NCBI GenBank assembly: GCA_021795965.1
Contig: JAJYOU010000001.1
Coordinates: forward strand, 62,001 to 126,000
Origin: Chloroflexota bacterium
GTDB lineage: Bacteria > Chloroflexota > Anaerolineae > Anaerolineales > Villigracilaceae
DNA: 64,000 nt
Reading direction: 5' to 3'
Shown piece after piece: positions 26,979 to 35,930 of the stretch; positions within the stretch are counted from its first letter, which is position 1, and the number at the start of each line of letters is the position of its first letter. Under the pieces are notes generated by a model, which saw only the letters and a program-made list of their open reading frames with translations, made no database searches and was not told where the DNA came from. A program made the position numbers and the translations under genes.

Positions 26979-27717
26979 TCAGGAAACTGCACCAATAATC
27001 ATGATCGAAAATGTTTGCAAAAACTTTGGAAAAACCCGGGCTTTGCAGGGGGTTTCCATGACCGTTCATCGTGGAGAAGTCATGATGATTCTCGGACCAA
27101 GCGGATCGGGGAAATCGACCCTTCTGCGGTGCATCAATATGCTTGAAGAACCCGATTCGGGTCACATCCTCGTCGATGGAATTCCAGTTATGCACAAAAA
27201 GACCAATATTAATTCTGTGCGGGCTGAAGTGGGCATGGTTTTTCAATCATTTAATTTATTTCCACATTTGACTGTGCTCGGGAACATCATGCTGGCACAG
27301 AAAATTGTGCGCGGGCGTGCGAAAGGTGAAGCAGAAATCGTTGCCCGCCAGCAATTACAACGGGTGGGAATTCCTGAAAAAGCCGAATCATTTCCGAACG
27401 AATTATCTGGTGGACAGCAGCAGCGGGTTGCGATAGCCCGCGCACTGGCTATGAATCCCAAAATCATGCTTTTCGATGAACCAACTTCTGCTTTAGACCC
27501 TGAGATGATTAAGGAAGTGCTCGACGTTATGCTTGCCCTGGCCAAGGAAGGCATGACCATGGTCGTTGTCTCTCACGAAATGGGTTTTGCACGAGCTGCA
27601 GCGCATCGAATCGTATTCATGGATGCTGGCAGGATCGTTGAAGAAGGCATACCAGATACCTTTTTTAATAATCCCCAGGAAGAACGTACCAAAGCTTTCT
27701 TGAGTAAAATTCTTTAA
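26968..27717 (+). CDS. Amino acid ABC transporter ATP-binding protein (GlnQ type)
   Basis: A 249 aa ATPase with Walker [11 protein letters not shown]-loop [14 protein letters not shown], signature [15 protein letters not shown], Walker [16 protein letters not shown] and His in VVSHE. It is closest in style to GlnQ/HisP. The start is GTG 26968, with GAGAGGAAA upstream inside the permease gene. It powers the importer formed with the two preceding products. Confidence 0.93.
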   Translation: MVDNQETAPIIMIENVCKNFGKTRALQGVSMTVHRGEVMMILGPSGSGKSTLLRCINMLEEPDSGHILVDGIPVMHKKTNINSVRAEVGMVFQSFNLFPHLTVLGNIMLAQKIVRGRAKGEAEIVARQQLQRVGIPEKAESFPNELSGGQQQRVAIARALAMNPKIMLFDEPTSALDPEMIKEVLDVMLALAKEGMTMVVVSHEMGFARAAAHRIVFMDAGRIVEEGIPDTFFNNPQEERTKAFLSKIL

Positions 27718-27751
27718 GGTTTTGTGACCATAATTTGGAACAGATCATTAT

Positions 27752-27778
27752 CTTCCCCGGAATTCGATTCGGGGAAGT
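27752..27778 (+). terminator. Hairpin after the importer operon
   Basis: CTTCCCCG(g)AAT pairs with ATTCGGGGAAG around a TCG loop (11 bp, one bulge). The following sequence is only modestly T-rich, so termination may be partial and allow read-through toward hutH. Confidence 0.5.
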
Positions 27779-27926
27779 ATGATTTAACCTTTCGAACATT
27801 GGAGGCAATCGAAAGTCATCGACCAGTTCCTATTTCAGTGGAGTGATTTTCAGGCAAAAAAGGACTAAACCGAAATCTGTATAAATCCTTTCTTACTGCA
27901 AGATTAATTAATTCAAAAAAGGTCAA

Positions 27927-27938
27927 TGAAACGTTTCA
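27927..27938. promoter_or_regulatory. LacI/CRE-like operator before hutH
   Basis: TGAAACGTTTCA is a perfect 12 bp palindrome with a central CG, the hallmark of LacI-family and CRE-type sites. It overlaps the expected -35 region of the hut promoter, so binding should repress. Such control would fit catabolite or histidine-responsive regulation; no LacI-family gene is in this window. Confidence 0.6.
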
Positions 27939-27955
27939 GTTCATAAAAATGATTA

Positions 27956-27964
27956 TGTTACAAT
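27956..27964 (+). promoter_or_regulatory. Extended -10 promoter of hutHI
   Basis: TGTTACAAT at 27956-27964 is an extended -10 (TGn followed by TACAAT). The -35 is weak (TTCAGT-like) and lies beneath the TGAAACGTTTCA palindrome. The rest of the 330 bp spacer holds the hairpin at 27752 and nothing else I can name. Confidence 0.5.
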
Positions 27965-28057
27965 CTTTTTAAAATTCATCACTGAGGGCAGAATTTGAAC
28001 ACTTTGCAGTTTATATCGGTCCTTTTTGGGAAAAATCGGTAGAGAGGAATGTCTAGG

Positions 28058-29620
28058 ATGGATCCTGTGATCGAGTTGGATGGAAAATCTCTGACCATTG
28101 AGCGAGTGCTTGAAGTTGCAATCGGGCAGGTACAGGTCAGATTATCTGCGGAAGCATTATTAAAGGTTGAGCGTGCAGCGAAAGCTGTTGAGAAAATGCT
28201 CGCAAATGGAGAAATTGTTTACGGTGTGACAACAGGGTTTGGAGCGTTCAAAGATCGCATCATTTCCCCAGACCAGGTTGAAAACCTGCAGCGAAATATC
28301 ATCATCAGCCATGCCGTGGGAACGGGGGATATTTTTGACATCCCAACCACGAGGGCGATCATGCTGATCCGCGCAAATACCCTCTCGCATGGACATTCAG
28401 GGATAAGACCTTCAACTCTGCAATTGTTACTGGAAATGCTCAATCGTGGAGTCCACCCCAGAATCCCGGAAAAAGGGTCGCTGGGTGCGAGTGGAGACCT
28501 TGCCCCCCTGGCTCACATGGCGTTGGTCATGATCGGCGAAGGAGAAGCACTGTATCAGGGTGAAATTTTGAGCGGTTCGGAAGCCCTGCGCAGAGCGGGG
28601 CTTAAGCCGATCGTTTTGGCGGCAAAAGAAGGATTGGCACTCACGAATGGCACGTCGGTGATGTGTGCAACTGGCAGCCTGGCAGTGGCAAAAGCCGAAC
28701 AGTTGAGCCGGGCTGCGGATGTTGCAGGCTGCATGAGCCTAGAAGCGTTACACGGCACGGTTCTGGCTTTTGACGAACGCATCCATGCCGTCCGTCCACA
28801 CCCGCGCCAGATTGAATGCGCGAGTTTTTTGCGTAAAACACTCGAAGGCAGCCAATTTACCCGTCTGCACGACCCAACGAACGTCCAAGATGCCTACACT
28901 TTGCGCTGTATCCCTCAGGTTCACGGAGCTGTAAGGGATGCGATCGCTTATGCCCGCTGGGTGATGGAAATCGAACTCAATGCCGTGACCGACAATCCAC
29001 TGATATTTTTTGATGATGAATCGGGGGAAGTGACGGTCCTCTCAGGCGGCAATTTTCACGGAGAACCCATCGCAATTTCGATGGATTACCTTTGCATCGC
29101 GATAACTGAGCTGGGAAACATCTCTGAGCGCCGAATCATGCGGCTGACGGACGGCGCCAGTAATGCACAGGTACTGCCCCCGTTTCTCACCAGGGATGGC
29201 GGGCTGAATTCAGGCTTCATGATCACCCAATATACTGCAGCAGCCCTGGCAACTGAAAATAAAGTCTTATCCCATCCAGCGAGCGTGGATAACATCCCGA
29301 CGTCCGCCAATGTTGAAGATCATGTCAGCATGGGAAATACAGCCTGTTTAAAAACACGACAGGTTTTATTAAATGTAGAACATATTCTTGCGATCGAATT
29401 AATGGCAGCCGCGCAGGGAATCGACTTCAGGCGCGAGGTCCAGGGCAGTGAGGCTAAGCTTGGGAAAGGTACCGCCCCGATTTACGAGCTGATCCGAAAA
29501 AGCGTGCCTTTCATCTCGAGGGATGTGATCATGTACCCATTCATTAATGCGGTGAAATTATTGATTCAAGATGGTCAAATTGACAGGGTGATACAGGAGA
29601 GTGTAGATGGAAGAAGTTGA
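28058..29620 (+). CDS. hutH: Histidine ammonia-lyase
   Basis: Converts L-histidine to trans-urocanate and ammonia, the first step of histidine degradation. The about 520 aa length is normal. The MIO cofactor-forming Ala-Ser-Gly is present in GSLGASGDLAPLAH; other family motifs are YGVTTGFG, NGTSVMCATG, VQDAYTLRCIPQVHG, ELNAVTDNPL and the C-terminal SVDNIPTSANVEDHVSM. It starts at ATG 28049 or 28058; the second gives better spacing from GAGAGG. It overlaps hutI by 14 bp. Phenylalanine/tyrosine ammonia-lyases share the fold, but the hutI partner argues for histidine. Urocanase (hutU) is not in the window. Confidence 0.94.
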   Translation: MDPVIELDGKSLTIERVLEVAIGQVQVRLSAEALLKVERAAKAVEKMLANGEIVYGVTTGFGAFKDRIISPDQVENLQRNIIISHAVGTGDIFDIPTTRAIMLIRANTLSHGHSGIRPSTLQLLLEMLNRGVHPRIPEKGSLGASGDLAPLAHMALVMIGEGEALYQGEILSGSEALRRAGLKPIVLAAKEGLALTNGTSVMCATGSLAVAKAEQLSRAADVAGCMSLEALHGTVLAFDERIHAVRPHPRQIECASFLRKTLEGSQFTRLHDPTNVQDAYTLRCIPQVHGAVRDAIAYARWVMEIELNAVTDNPLIFFDDESGEVTVLSGGNFHGEPIAISMDYLCIAITELGNISERRIMRLTDGASNAQVLPPFLTRDGGLNSGFMITQYTAAALATENKVLSHPASVDNIPTSANVEDHVSMGNTACLKTRQVLLNVEHILAIELMAAAQGIDFRREVQGSEAKLGKGTAPIYELIRKSVPFISRDVIMYPFINAVKLLIQDGQIDRVIQESVDGRS

Positions 29621-30878
29621 CCTCATCATCCAAAATGCCGGACAGGTGGCAACTTGCAGCAGCCCAGCAGGTCCAAAGCGCGGTCCAGAAATGCAGGACG
29701 CCGGGTTGATTTCAGATGGAGCCATCGCCATCCGTGGAAATGAAATTGCCGCGGTGGAAGAGAGAAAATTCATCCAGAGCAACTATACCGCCAGAAAAAT
29801 TATCGATGCACAAGGGATGGCAGTATGCCCGGGTTTTGTGGACCCACACACTCATGTGGTTTATGCGTCCAACAGGGTTAATGAATTTGAGCTCAGGATA
29901 AAAGGCACCTCGTACCTGGAAATCATGGCTGCGGGGGGCGGGATCGTCAGCACAACCCGGGCAGTCCGATCGGCAAGCGTGAACGAATTGGTGGATCAGG
30001 CATGGTCGAGACTTGATGCCATGCTTCAGCTTGGAACAACAAGCGTTGAAATTAAAACTGGTTATGGACTGGATGCAGCGAATGAAATGAAAATGCTGGA
30101 GGTGATTGAAATCCTTGCCAGCAAACACCCCTGCACAATCGTACCGACCTTTCTCGGCGGGCATGCCATTCCTTCGGAATTTAAAAACAACCCGGAAGAT
30201 TACGTTGACCTGGTCATCGAGAAAATGATCCCAGAGGCAGCAGAGTGGTACGAAAGATCGTTGTTCAAACGAAATAAAATCCCGTTTTGCTGTGATGTTT
30301 TCATCGAAAATAACGCTTTCAATTTCGAACAATCCCGCAGAATATTCAATGCAGCCAGCAAAGCTGGTCTCGGCATCAAAATTCACGCAGATGAATTCAC
30401 TTCGCTGGGGGGAGTGTCCCTGGCAGTGGAATTTAATGCGTTATCAGCGGATCATCTCGACGCCACAAACGCTGAAGATCGAGCCCAGCTGGCAGCTTCT
30501 CATACCATCGCGGTGGTTTTGCCCGGAGTAAATTTCAACCTGGGGAGCAGCCAATTCGCGAATGCGCGGGCATTGATTGACGAGGGCTGCGCGCTGGCTT
30601 TAGCAACCGATTTTAACCCTGGCTCGGCTCCCTGCCCGTCTCAGCCATTAATCATGGCAATTGCCAGCCGGTACCAGAAGCTGCTACCCGCTGAAACTTT
30701 GAATGCCTGCACGATCAACGCTGCGCACGCCCTGGGTTTGGGAGACAGGGTTGGTTCGATCGAACCAGGGAAAAAAGCGGATTTGATCATTTTAAAAACA
30801 GCTGATTACCGGTTCCTGAGTTATGAATTTGGCGGCAATCTCGTTGATACAGTCATCAAAAACGGAGTGGTACAGTGA
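29607..30878 (+). CDS. hutI: Imidazolonepropionase
   Basis: Hydrolyses 4-imidazolone-5-propionate to N-formimino-L-glutamate, the third step of histidine degradation. It is a 423 aa metal-dependent amidohydrolase: metal ligands in VDPHTHVVYA, the family segment ELRIKGTSYLEIMAAGGGI, GTTSVEIKTGYGL, KIHADEF, the Asp region LATDFNPGSAPCPSQPLIM, and a C-terminal GSIEPGKKADLIIL. AGGAG lies before the ATG, and the start overlaps the end of hutH, so the two are translationally coupled. Confidence 0.94.
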   Translation: MEEVDLIIQNAGQVATCSSPAGPKRGPEMQDAGLISDGAIAIRGNEIAAVEERKFIQSNYTARKIIDAQGMAVCPGFVDPHTHVVYASNRVNEFELRIKGTSYLEIMAAGGGIVSTTRAVRSASVNELVDQAWSRLDAMLQLGTTSVEIKTGYGLDAANEMKMLEVIEILASKHPCTIVPTFLGGHAIPSEFKNNPEDYVDLVIEKMIPEAAEWYERSLFKRNKIPFCCDVFIENNAFNFEQSRRIFNAASKAGLGIKIHADEFTSLGGVSLAVEFNALSADHLDATNAEDRAQLAASHTIAVVLPGVNFNLGSSQFANARALIDEGCALALATDFNPGSAPCPSQPLIMAIASRYQKLLPAETLNACTINAAHALGLGDRVGSIEPGKKADLIILKTADYRFLSYEFGGNLVDTVIKNGVVQ

Positions 30879-30987
30879 AAAGGGACTGATGGTTTATTTC
30901 AATTAAAACATCAAAAAACGATATAAATCGTAACGGCTAAAACTTCCAATTATTTAATGAAAGGGGATATGAGCCAAGTTTATCCAG

Positions 30988-31014
30988 CAGGTTCATTTTG
31001 ACCTGATTTTTTTT
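30988..31014 (+). terminator. Rho-independent terminator after hutI
   Basis: CAGGT(t)C pairs with GACCTG around a short loop and is followed by eight T residues. It separates hutHI from the convergent exporter gene. Confidence 0.8.
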
Positions 31015-31035
31015 AATAAAAAACCGATATTTTTA

Positions 31036-31899
31036 TTAAAAACCGGGTGATGGTGTGCTTTGATCCGGTGTGACTGCGCTCATAACTGCTCTGAAGGATA
31101 CAGCGGCAATGACGAGCAACGAACCCCATAAAGCCATGGGTCCGGGCTTCTCACCCAGCACCAGGAAGACCCAGACCGGGTTCAAAATTGGTTCGAGAGT
31201 TAAAATCAAGTTGGATTCAAGCGCGTGGACATGACGGATGGCGAGGGAGTATAAAACGAAAGATAACCCGATCTGGAAGATGCCCATGAAGAGGATAATT
31301 CCGACCGTGGAAGGAGTGAAGGATTCCTTGAACATGAAGGGAAATCCGACCACCATCCCGATTAAATTACCAATAAAAATTATATTCGCTGGATTATTTT
31401 CCCTCTGGCTGCGCATGATGATCATGACCACTGCGAATAAAATCCCGCTCAGGATGGCAAGGATATTACCGGTAACCCCGTCCAGACTCAATTGATCGCC
31501 GAAAAATAAAAATAAACCTGTAAAAATCATTGCCATGGCAGTCCAATCCACCCAATGTGGTTTTTCCTTTAAAAAAATATAACCGAAAATCACCACATAA
31601 AGCGGGGAGGCATACTGCAGGAAAATGGCATTGGCTGCGGTGGTAAGCTTGGTTGCCATGACAAAGGTGATCTGGGTTAGAACGTAACAAACTGCACCCA
31701 ATAGTTGGAGCTTTGAAATCCGGAATTTCGGTTTGCGCAAATAGACCCAAAAAACAACCAGTGCGACCAGGCTGCGTCCGCCCAAAATAGCCATTGGCGA
31801 CCAGCTAATTACTTTAATCCACAAACCGCTGGTGCTCCATAAGGCAGCCGTGATGACCAACAATAAAACTGATTTTTTCCGTGTTTCGGATGCAGTCAT
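31036..31899 (-). CDS. EamA/DMT-family transporter
   Basis: A 287 aa protein with ten predicted helices in two EamA repeats. Repeat 1 contains TAALWSTSGLWIKVISWSPM and TTAANAIFLQYASPLYVVIF; repeat 2 contains LYSLAIRHVHALESNLILTL and LEPILNPVWVFLVLGEKPGP. It is an inner-membrane exporter of small metabolites, not close to the one at 4.1 kb. The substrate is unknown. It converges with hutHI and follows the heterodimeric ABC exporter genes on the same strand after 143 bp, probably as a separate unit. Confidence 0.88.
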   Translation of the reverse strand: MTASETRKKSVLLLVITAALWSTSGLWIKVISWSPMAILGGRSLVALVVFWVYLRKPKFRISKLQLLGAVCYVLTQITFVMATKLTTAANAIFLQYASPLYVVIFGYIFLKEKPHWVDWTAMAMIFTGLFLFFGDQLSLDGVTGNILAILSGILFAVVMIIMRSQRENNPANIIFIGNLIGMVVGFPFMFKESFTPSTVGIILFMGIFQIGLSFVLYSLAIRHVHALESNLILTLEPILNPVWVFLVLGEKPGPMALWGSLLVIAAVSFRAVMSAVTPDQSTPSPGF

Positions 31900-32042
31900 T
31901 TTGAAAATTCGCCTTTTATAAAATAATCTGGTTCTCTATAAACTATTTCTGTCAATAAATGGAAATAAAATATTCCGGCAGAAAAGTTTTATTCCCGAAC
32001 CTGTCAAGCGCGAGAAATTATCCAGATGCTGGAATGCTTTGC

Positions 32043-33836
32043 TTAATCCTTAAAACCCGTGTTATGGAGATCGTAGTAATAACCCTTTTGTTCCAGGAGT
32101 TCAATATGAGTGCCTTTTTCGACAATCCGACCATCGTGCATCACCACGATCAAATCAGCCCCCTGGATGGTGGATAAACGGTGTGCAATCACGAACGAAG
32201 TGCGCCCGCGCAGTAATCTCTCCAATGCCTTTTGAATGATCAATTCGGTCTGGGTATCGACCGAAGAGGTGGCTTCGTCGAGGATTAATATCCTTGGATC
32301 AGCCAATAAAGCCCTGGCGAAGGAGATTAACTGGCGCTGTCCAACACTGAGCATGACGCCGCCTTCCTGGACAATCGTATCAAAGCCATGCTTCATTTGA
32401 TCGATGAAATCAGTGGCGCCAACTGCGGTTGCTGCTGCCCTGATCTCGGAATCCGTCGCATCCAGGCGTCCAAAAAGAATGTTTTCTTTGACCGATCCAT
32501 TAAAAAGGAATGGGTCCTGCAAAACAATCCCCATTTGAGAACGGAGGGAATTTTGGGTCACGCTGCGCAAATCATGCTGATCGACCAGGAGCGCCCCGGA
32601 GGTTGGATCATGAAACCTGGAAAGCAGTTTGACGAGGGTGGTTTTCCCTGCACCGGTCTCACCAACAAGGGCGACTGTTGATCCGGCGGGAACTTCAAGG
32701 CAAATATCCTCCAGAACGAGTGAGGGGTCATCGGAATAATGAAATGAAACATGGTCAAATGAAACGTCGCCAACGATTTTTGGTAAATCCATCGCTTCTG
32801 GAGAATCCTGGACTTCGATCGGGACATCCAGCAAACCAAGGATTCTTTCACCCCCAGCCATTGTGGTCTGGAGGGCATCAATCCGGCGGAAAAGGTCGCG
32901 AATCGGTTCAAAATAACGGTCAATGTACAAAACGAAAGCCACCAAAACTCCGGCTGAAATCTGCGAGCCAAGGACAGCAGTCCCTCCAAACCAGACCACG
33001 AGGGCGGTGGCAATCGCACCAAGAACATCGACCACCGGGAAATAGACAGATGATATTTTGGCTGCATTGATCGACATTTGGAGATGGTAACGATTTGTAA
33101 ATTCGCTGAACTGCTGGTAATTCAGTTTTTGGCGGGAAAAAGCCTGGACAACCCTGACCGCGTTGATATTTTCAGCAAGAACGGAATTTACCCAGGAAAT
33201 GGCAGCACGAACTTTGCGGTAATTTCGCCTGGCTTCTCTTCTAAAAATGTAAGTTGCCAGCGCCATAAACGGCAGCACCGTGAAGGTGATCAAAGAGAGC
33301 TTCAGGTTCAGACTGAGCATGGCAATGATGATGCCAATCAGGACGAACACATCCCTGACAATTGCAAGCATCCCCCAGGTGAGGAAATCGCGCAAAACCT
33401 CCACGTCATTGATGACGCGGGTGATGACCCGCCCAACGCTATAATGGCTGTAAAAATTGATGGAGAGTTTTTGGAGATGGTCAAAGAGAGCTTTCCTTAG
33501 ATCATAAATCACGACCTGACCCACGACTGCCATGTTCCTGACACGGAAATAAGTGCAAATCCATTGAATGATCGTCGTGGCAACAAAAAGCAGGATTGTT
33601 TGGCGCAAGAGGGGAATATTATTGGCTGTAAAACCGTTATCAATAGCGATTTTTATGAAATAAGGTCCTGCAACGGAAGCTGCAGAGGCTCCACCCATGA
33701 AGAATAAAGCCAGGATCAATCGCCAGGAATAGGGGCGAATAAAACCTGCCAACCTTTTGGCAACCTGAGGGTCAAAATTTTTATTATATTGCTCTTCAGA
33801 TTGGGTAACGTAAGCGGGAGGAGTAATGGTACTCAT
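32043..33836 (-). CDS. Heterodimeric ABC exporter half, catalytic Walker B subunit
   Basis: A 597 aa type IV ABC exporter half: six-helix membrane domain (about residues 30-325), then an NBD with Walker A GETGAGKTT, Walker B ILILDEATSSVD (catalytic Glu present) and His in IAHRLS. Its signature is LSVGQRQLISFARALL, so the LSGGQ motif is degenerate. With the partner's ILDD and LSGGQ this gives one canonical and one degenerate ATP site, as in TM287/288 and BmrCD. It overlaps the partner gene by 4 bp (ATGA). The substrate is unknown; lipids or drugs are typical. Confidence 0.92.
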   Translation of the reverse strand: MSTITPPAYVTQSEEQYNKNFDPQVAKRLAGFIRPYSWRLILALFFMGGASAASVAGPYFIKIAIDNGFTANNIPLLRQTILLFVATTIIQWICTYFRVRNMAVVGQVVIYDLRKALFDHLQKLSINFYSHYSVGRVITRVINDVEVLRDFLTWGMLAIVRDVFVLIGIIIAMLSLNLKLSLITFTVLPFMALATYIFRREARRNYRKVRAAISWVNSVLAENINAVRVVQAFSRQKLNYQQFSEFTNRYHLQMSINAAKISSVYFPVVDVLGAIATALVVWFGGTAVLGSQISAGVLVAFVLYIDRYFEPIRDLFRRIDALQTTMAGGERILGLLDVPIEVQDSPEAMDLPKIVGDVSFDHVSFHYSDDPSLVLEDICLEVPAGSTVALVGETGAGKTTLVKLLSRFHDPTSGALLVDQHDLRSVTQNSLRSQMGIVLQDPFLFNGSVKENILFGRLDATDSEIRAAATAVGATDFIDQMKHGFDTIVQEGGVMLSVGQRQLISFARALLADPRILILDEATSSVDTQTELIIQKALERLLRGRTSFVIAHRLSTIQGADLIVVMHDGRIVEKGTHIELLEQKGYYYDLHNTGFKD

Positions 33837-35647
33837 TGGTCCTGGTCCCCCATCGGAAATTTTTCTATTGGGGTGGAATCCTGATTTTCATCGAGCATTT
33901 CAATTTCCTGTATAAACTTGTCGCTTGTCATGAGCTGCAAATCATGGATTTCGCGATATAGACCTCCCTGGCGTAATAAATCCTGATGAGTGCCCATTTG
34001 AACAATGCGGCCGTTTTCCATGACAAGGATCAAATCTGCTTTTCTAATTGTGCTCATGCGGTGGGCAATGACAAAAGTTGTCCTGCCACTCATCAATGTG
34101 TCCAAGGCTGCCTGAATCTGTTTTTCAGTATTAGTATCGACCGAGGAGAGGGAGTCATCCAGAATCAAAATTCGCGGATCCATCAATAATGCCCGCGCAA
34201 TCGCGACCCTTTGGCGCTGCCCGCCTGAAAGCGTCACTCCCCTTTCACCGACCACTGTATCGTAACCGTTCGGCAGGCTAGTGATGAATTCATGTGCCTG
34301 GGCGGCTCGGGCAACAGCCTCGACCTCCTCGGGTGTGGCGTCTGGTTTGCCGTACCGAATATTATCGCGAATGCTGTCTGAAAATAAAAGCGAGGTTTGG
34401 AGAACGATGCCTATTTGTTTGCGGAGACTGAAAAGATCGACGTCCCTCACATCCAGACCATCCACCAAAACAGCCCCGCTGGTGACATCATAAAATCTAG
34501 GGATCAAATTTGCGAGCGAAGTTTTGCCTGAACCCGTTGGACCAACCAGGGCAATCATCTGGTTTTTCTCAACTTTTAAGTTGATTTCTGAGAGGGATTC
34601 CCTTCGTTCATCCTGATAGATTAAGGATACATTTTTAAATTCAATTTCTCCGCTCAATTGCGGCAAAACAATAGCCTTTTGAGGGGATTGGATTTCAGGG
34701 ACATGATCCAAGATTTCCCAGACTCTTTGGGAACCTGCCGCCGCTTCACCGCTTGCGTTAACCAACCAGGCAAGCTGCTGTGCGGGTGCTGCCAGCATCA
34801 GCAAATAAGCATTGAAAGCAACCACGGTGCCGACGGTCATGGTTCCAGAAATTACCATTTGCCCGCCAAACCATAGAATCAAAATGGTGCCAACCGTCAC
34901 AAGCCCCCCGGTGGTCGGCATGACCAAAGCCCAGCCATTTACCACCTTCAAACGCGCCTGGTAATAATTTTGATTCGATTCTTCAAACCTATTAATTTCA
35001 TAGGATTCACGTGAGAAGGCTCTCACCACCTGCGCACCGGTTACATTTTCCTGAAGCCTGGCAGATAGATCTCCTAGAGCAGTATCCACCTTATAAAAAA
35101 GGACGGTTATGCGGTTGCCAAAATCGACAGCAACCCACAAAAGGGGAATGAAGGGCAAAAGAGCGATCAAGCCAAGCTGCCAATTTGACGTCAACATGAG
35201 GACCGTAATACCCAAACCCAGGAATAAAAGCTGAATCCACTCAATCAGGCTGGAGCCAGCAAAATCCTGGATAGCCCGGACATCCTCGATGCAGCGTGAG
35301 ATCAGTTGACCGGTCTGAGCATGATCGTGGAATGAAAAAGGCATGTACTGGAGATGGTCATAGAGCCGGTTGCGTAAATCGTAGCCAATTTTAGATGCCA
35401 CCCATTGTGAAAGAAATTTTTGAACGAGACCCAAGGCTGCAGAAAATAATCCCAATCCCAAAAGAAGATATGCAGATCGAACGATGTAACCCGGCTCACT
35501 CTTCATTAGCCCGACGTCAATCACCCCCTGGATAATACGCGGTACAATTAAAGACAAAGCGGTCATACTCAGTAAAATTAACAGGTTGGTGATCGTCTGC
35601 CATCGGTAAGGTTTAATTGCTTCAAGAATACGGAAAAGTTTTTTCAT
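33833..35647 (-). CDS. Heterodimeric ABC exporter half, non-catalytic Walker B subunit
   Basis: A 604 aa partner of the 597 aa protein: membrane domain about residues 15-310, NBD with Walker A GPTGSGKTS, canonical signature [17 protein letters not shown], and a Walker B ending ILILDDSLSSVD, where Asp replaces the catalytic Glu. The two proteins have complementary defects, the defining feature of asymmetric heterodimeric exporters. The C-terminal tail of about 30 residues is acidic (EIEMLDENQDS). It is first in a two-gene minus-strand operon, divergent from the unknown gene at 35.9 kb. Confidence 0.92.
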   Translation of the reverse strand: MKKLFRILEAIKPYRWQTITNLLILLSMTALSLIVPRIIQGVIDVGLMKSEPGYIVRSAYLLLGLGLFSAALGLVQKFLSQWVASKIGYDLRNRLYDHLQYMPFSFHDHAQTGQLISRCIEDVRAIQDFAGSSLIEWIQLLFLGLGITVLMLTSNWQLGLIALLPFIPLLWVAVDFGNRITVLFYKVDTALGDLSARLQENVTGAQVVRAFSRESYEINRFEESNQNYYQARLKVVNGWALVMPTTGGLVTVGTILILWFGGQMVISGTMTVGTVVAFNAYLLMLAAPAQQLAWLVNASGEAAAGSQRVWEILDHVPEIQSPQKAIVLPQLSGEIEFKNVSLIYQDERRESLSEINLKVEKNQMIALVGPTGSGKTSLANLIPRFYDVTSGAVLVDGLDVRDVDLFSLRKQIGIVLQTSLLFSDSIRDNIRYGKPDATPEEVEAVARAAQAHEFITSLPNGYDTVVGERGVTLSGGQRQRVAIARALLMDPRILILDDSLSSVDTNTEKQIQAALDTLMSGRTTFVIAHRMSTIRKADLILVMENGRIVQMGTHQDLLRQGGLYREIHDLQLMTSDKFIQEIEMLDENQDSTPIEKFPMGDQDQ

Positions 35648-35930
35648 AAGTATTAATGATTAATCAGACTCGCGATTGATTTCAATTCTTTCAATTTTGC
35701 CACCAAATGGAATTTCATTTGTCTGAAATTGAGGTGACATTCATCCTCAAAGATCATGATATTTTAATTTTACTGAAGAGAACATCATTTTTCAACGCGA
35801 AGGATTTGTAACCATTGCGATTGAGGGAAATAAATTTTATACTCATTGTTTGAGACGATCGATCCAAGGCTAAATCACTTTTATCACATAATTTCTCGGC
35901 ATGACCAAACCAAAATCTGAAAGGGAAAAA

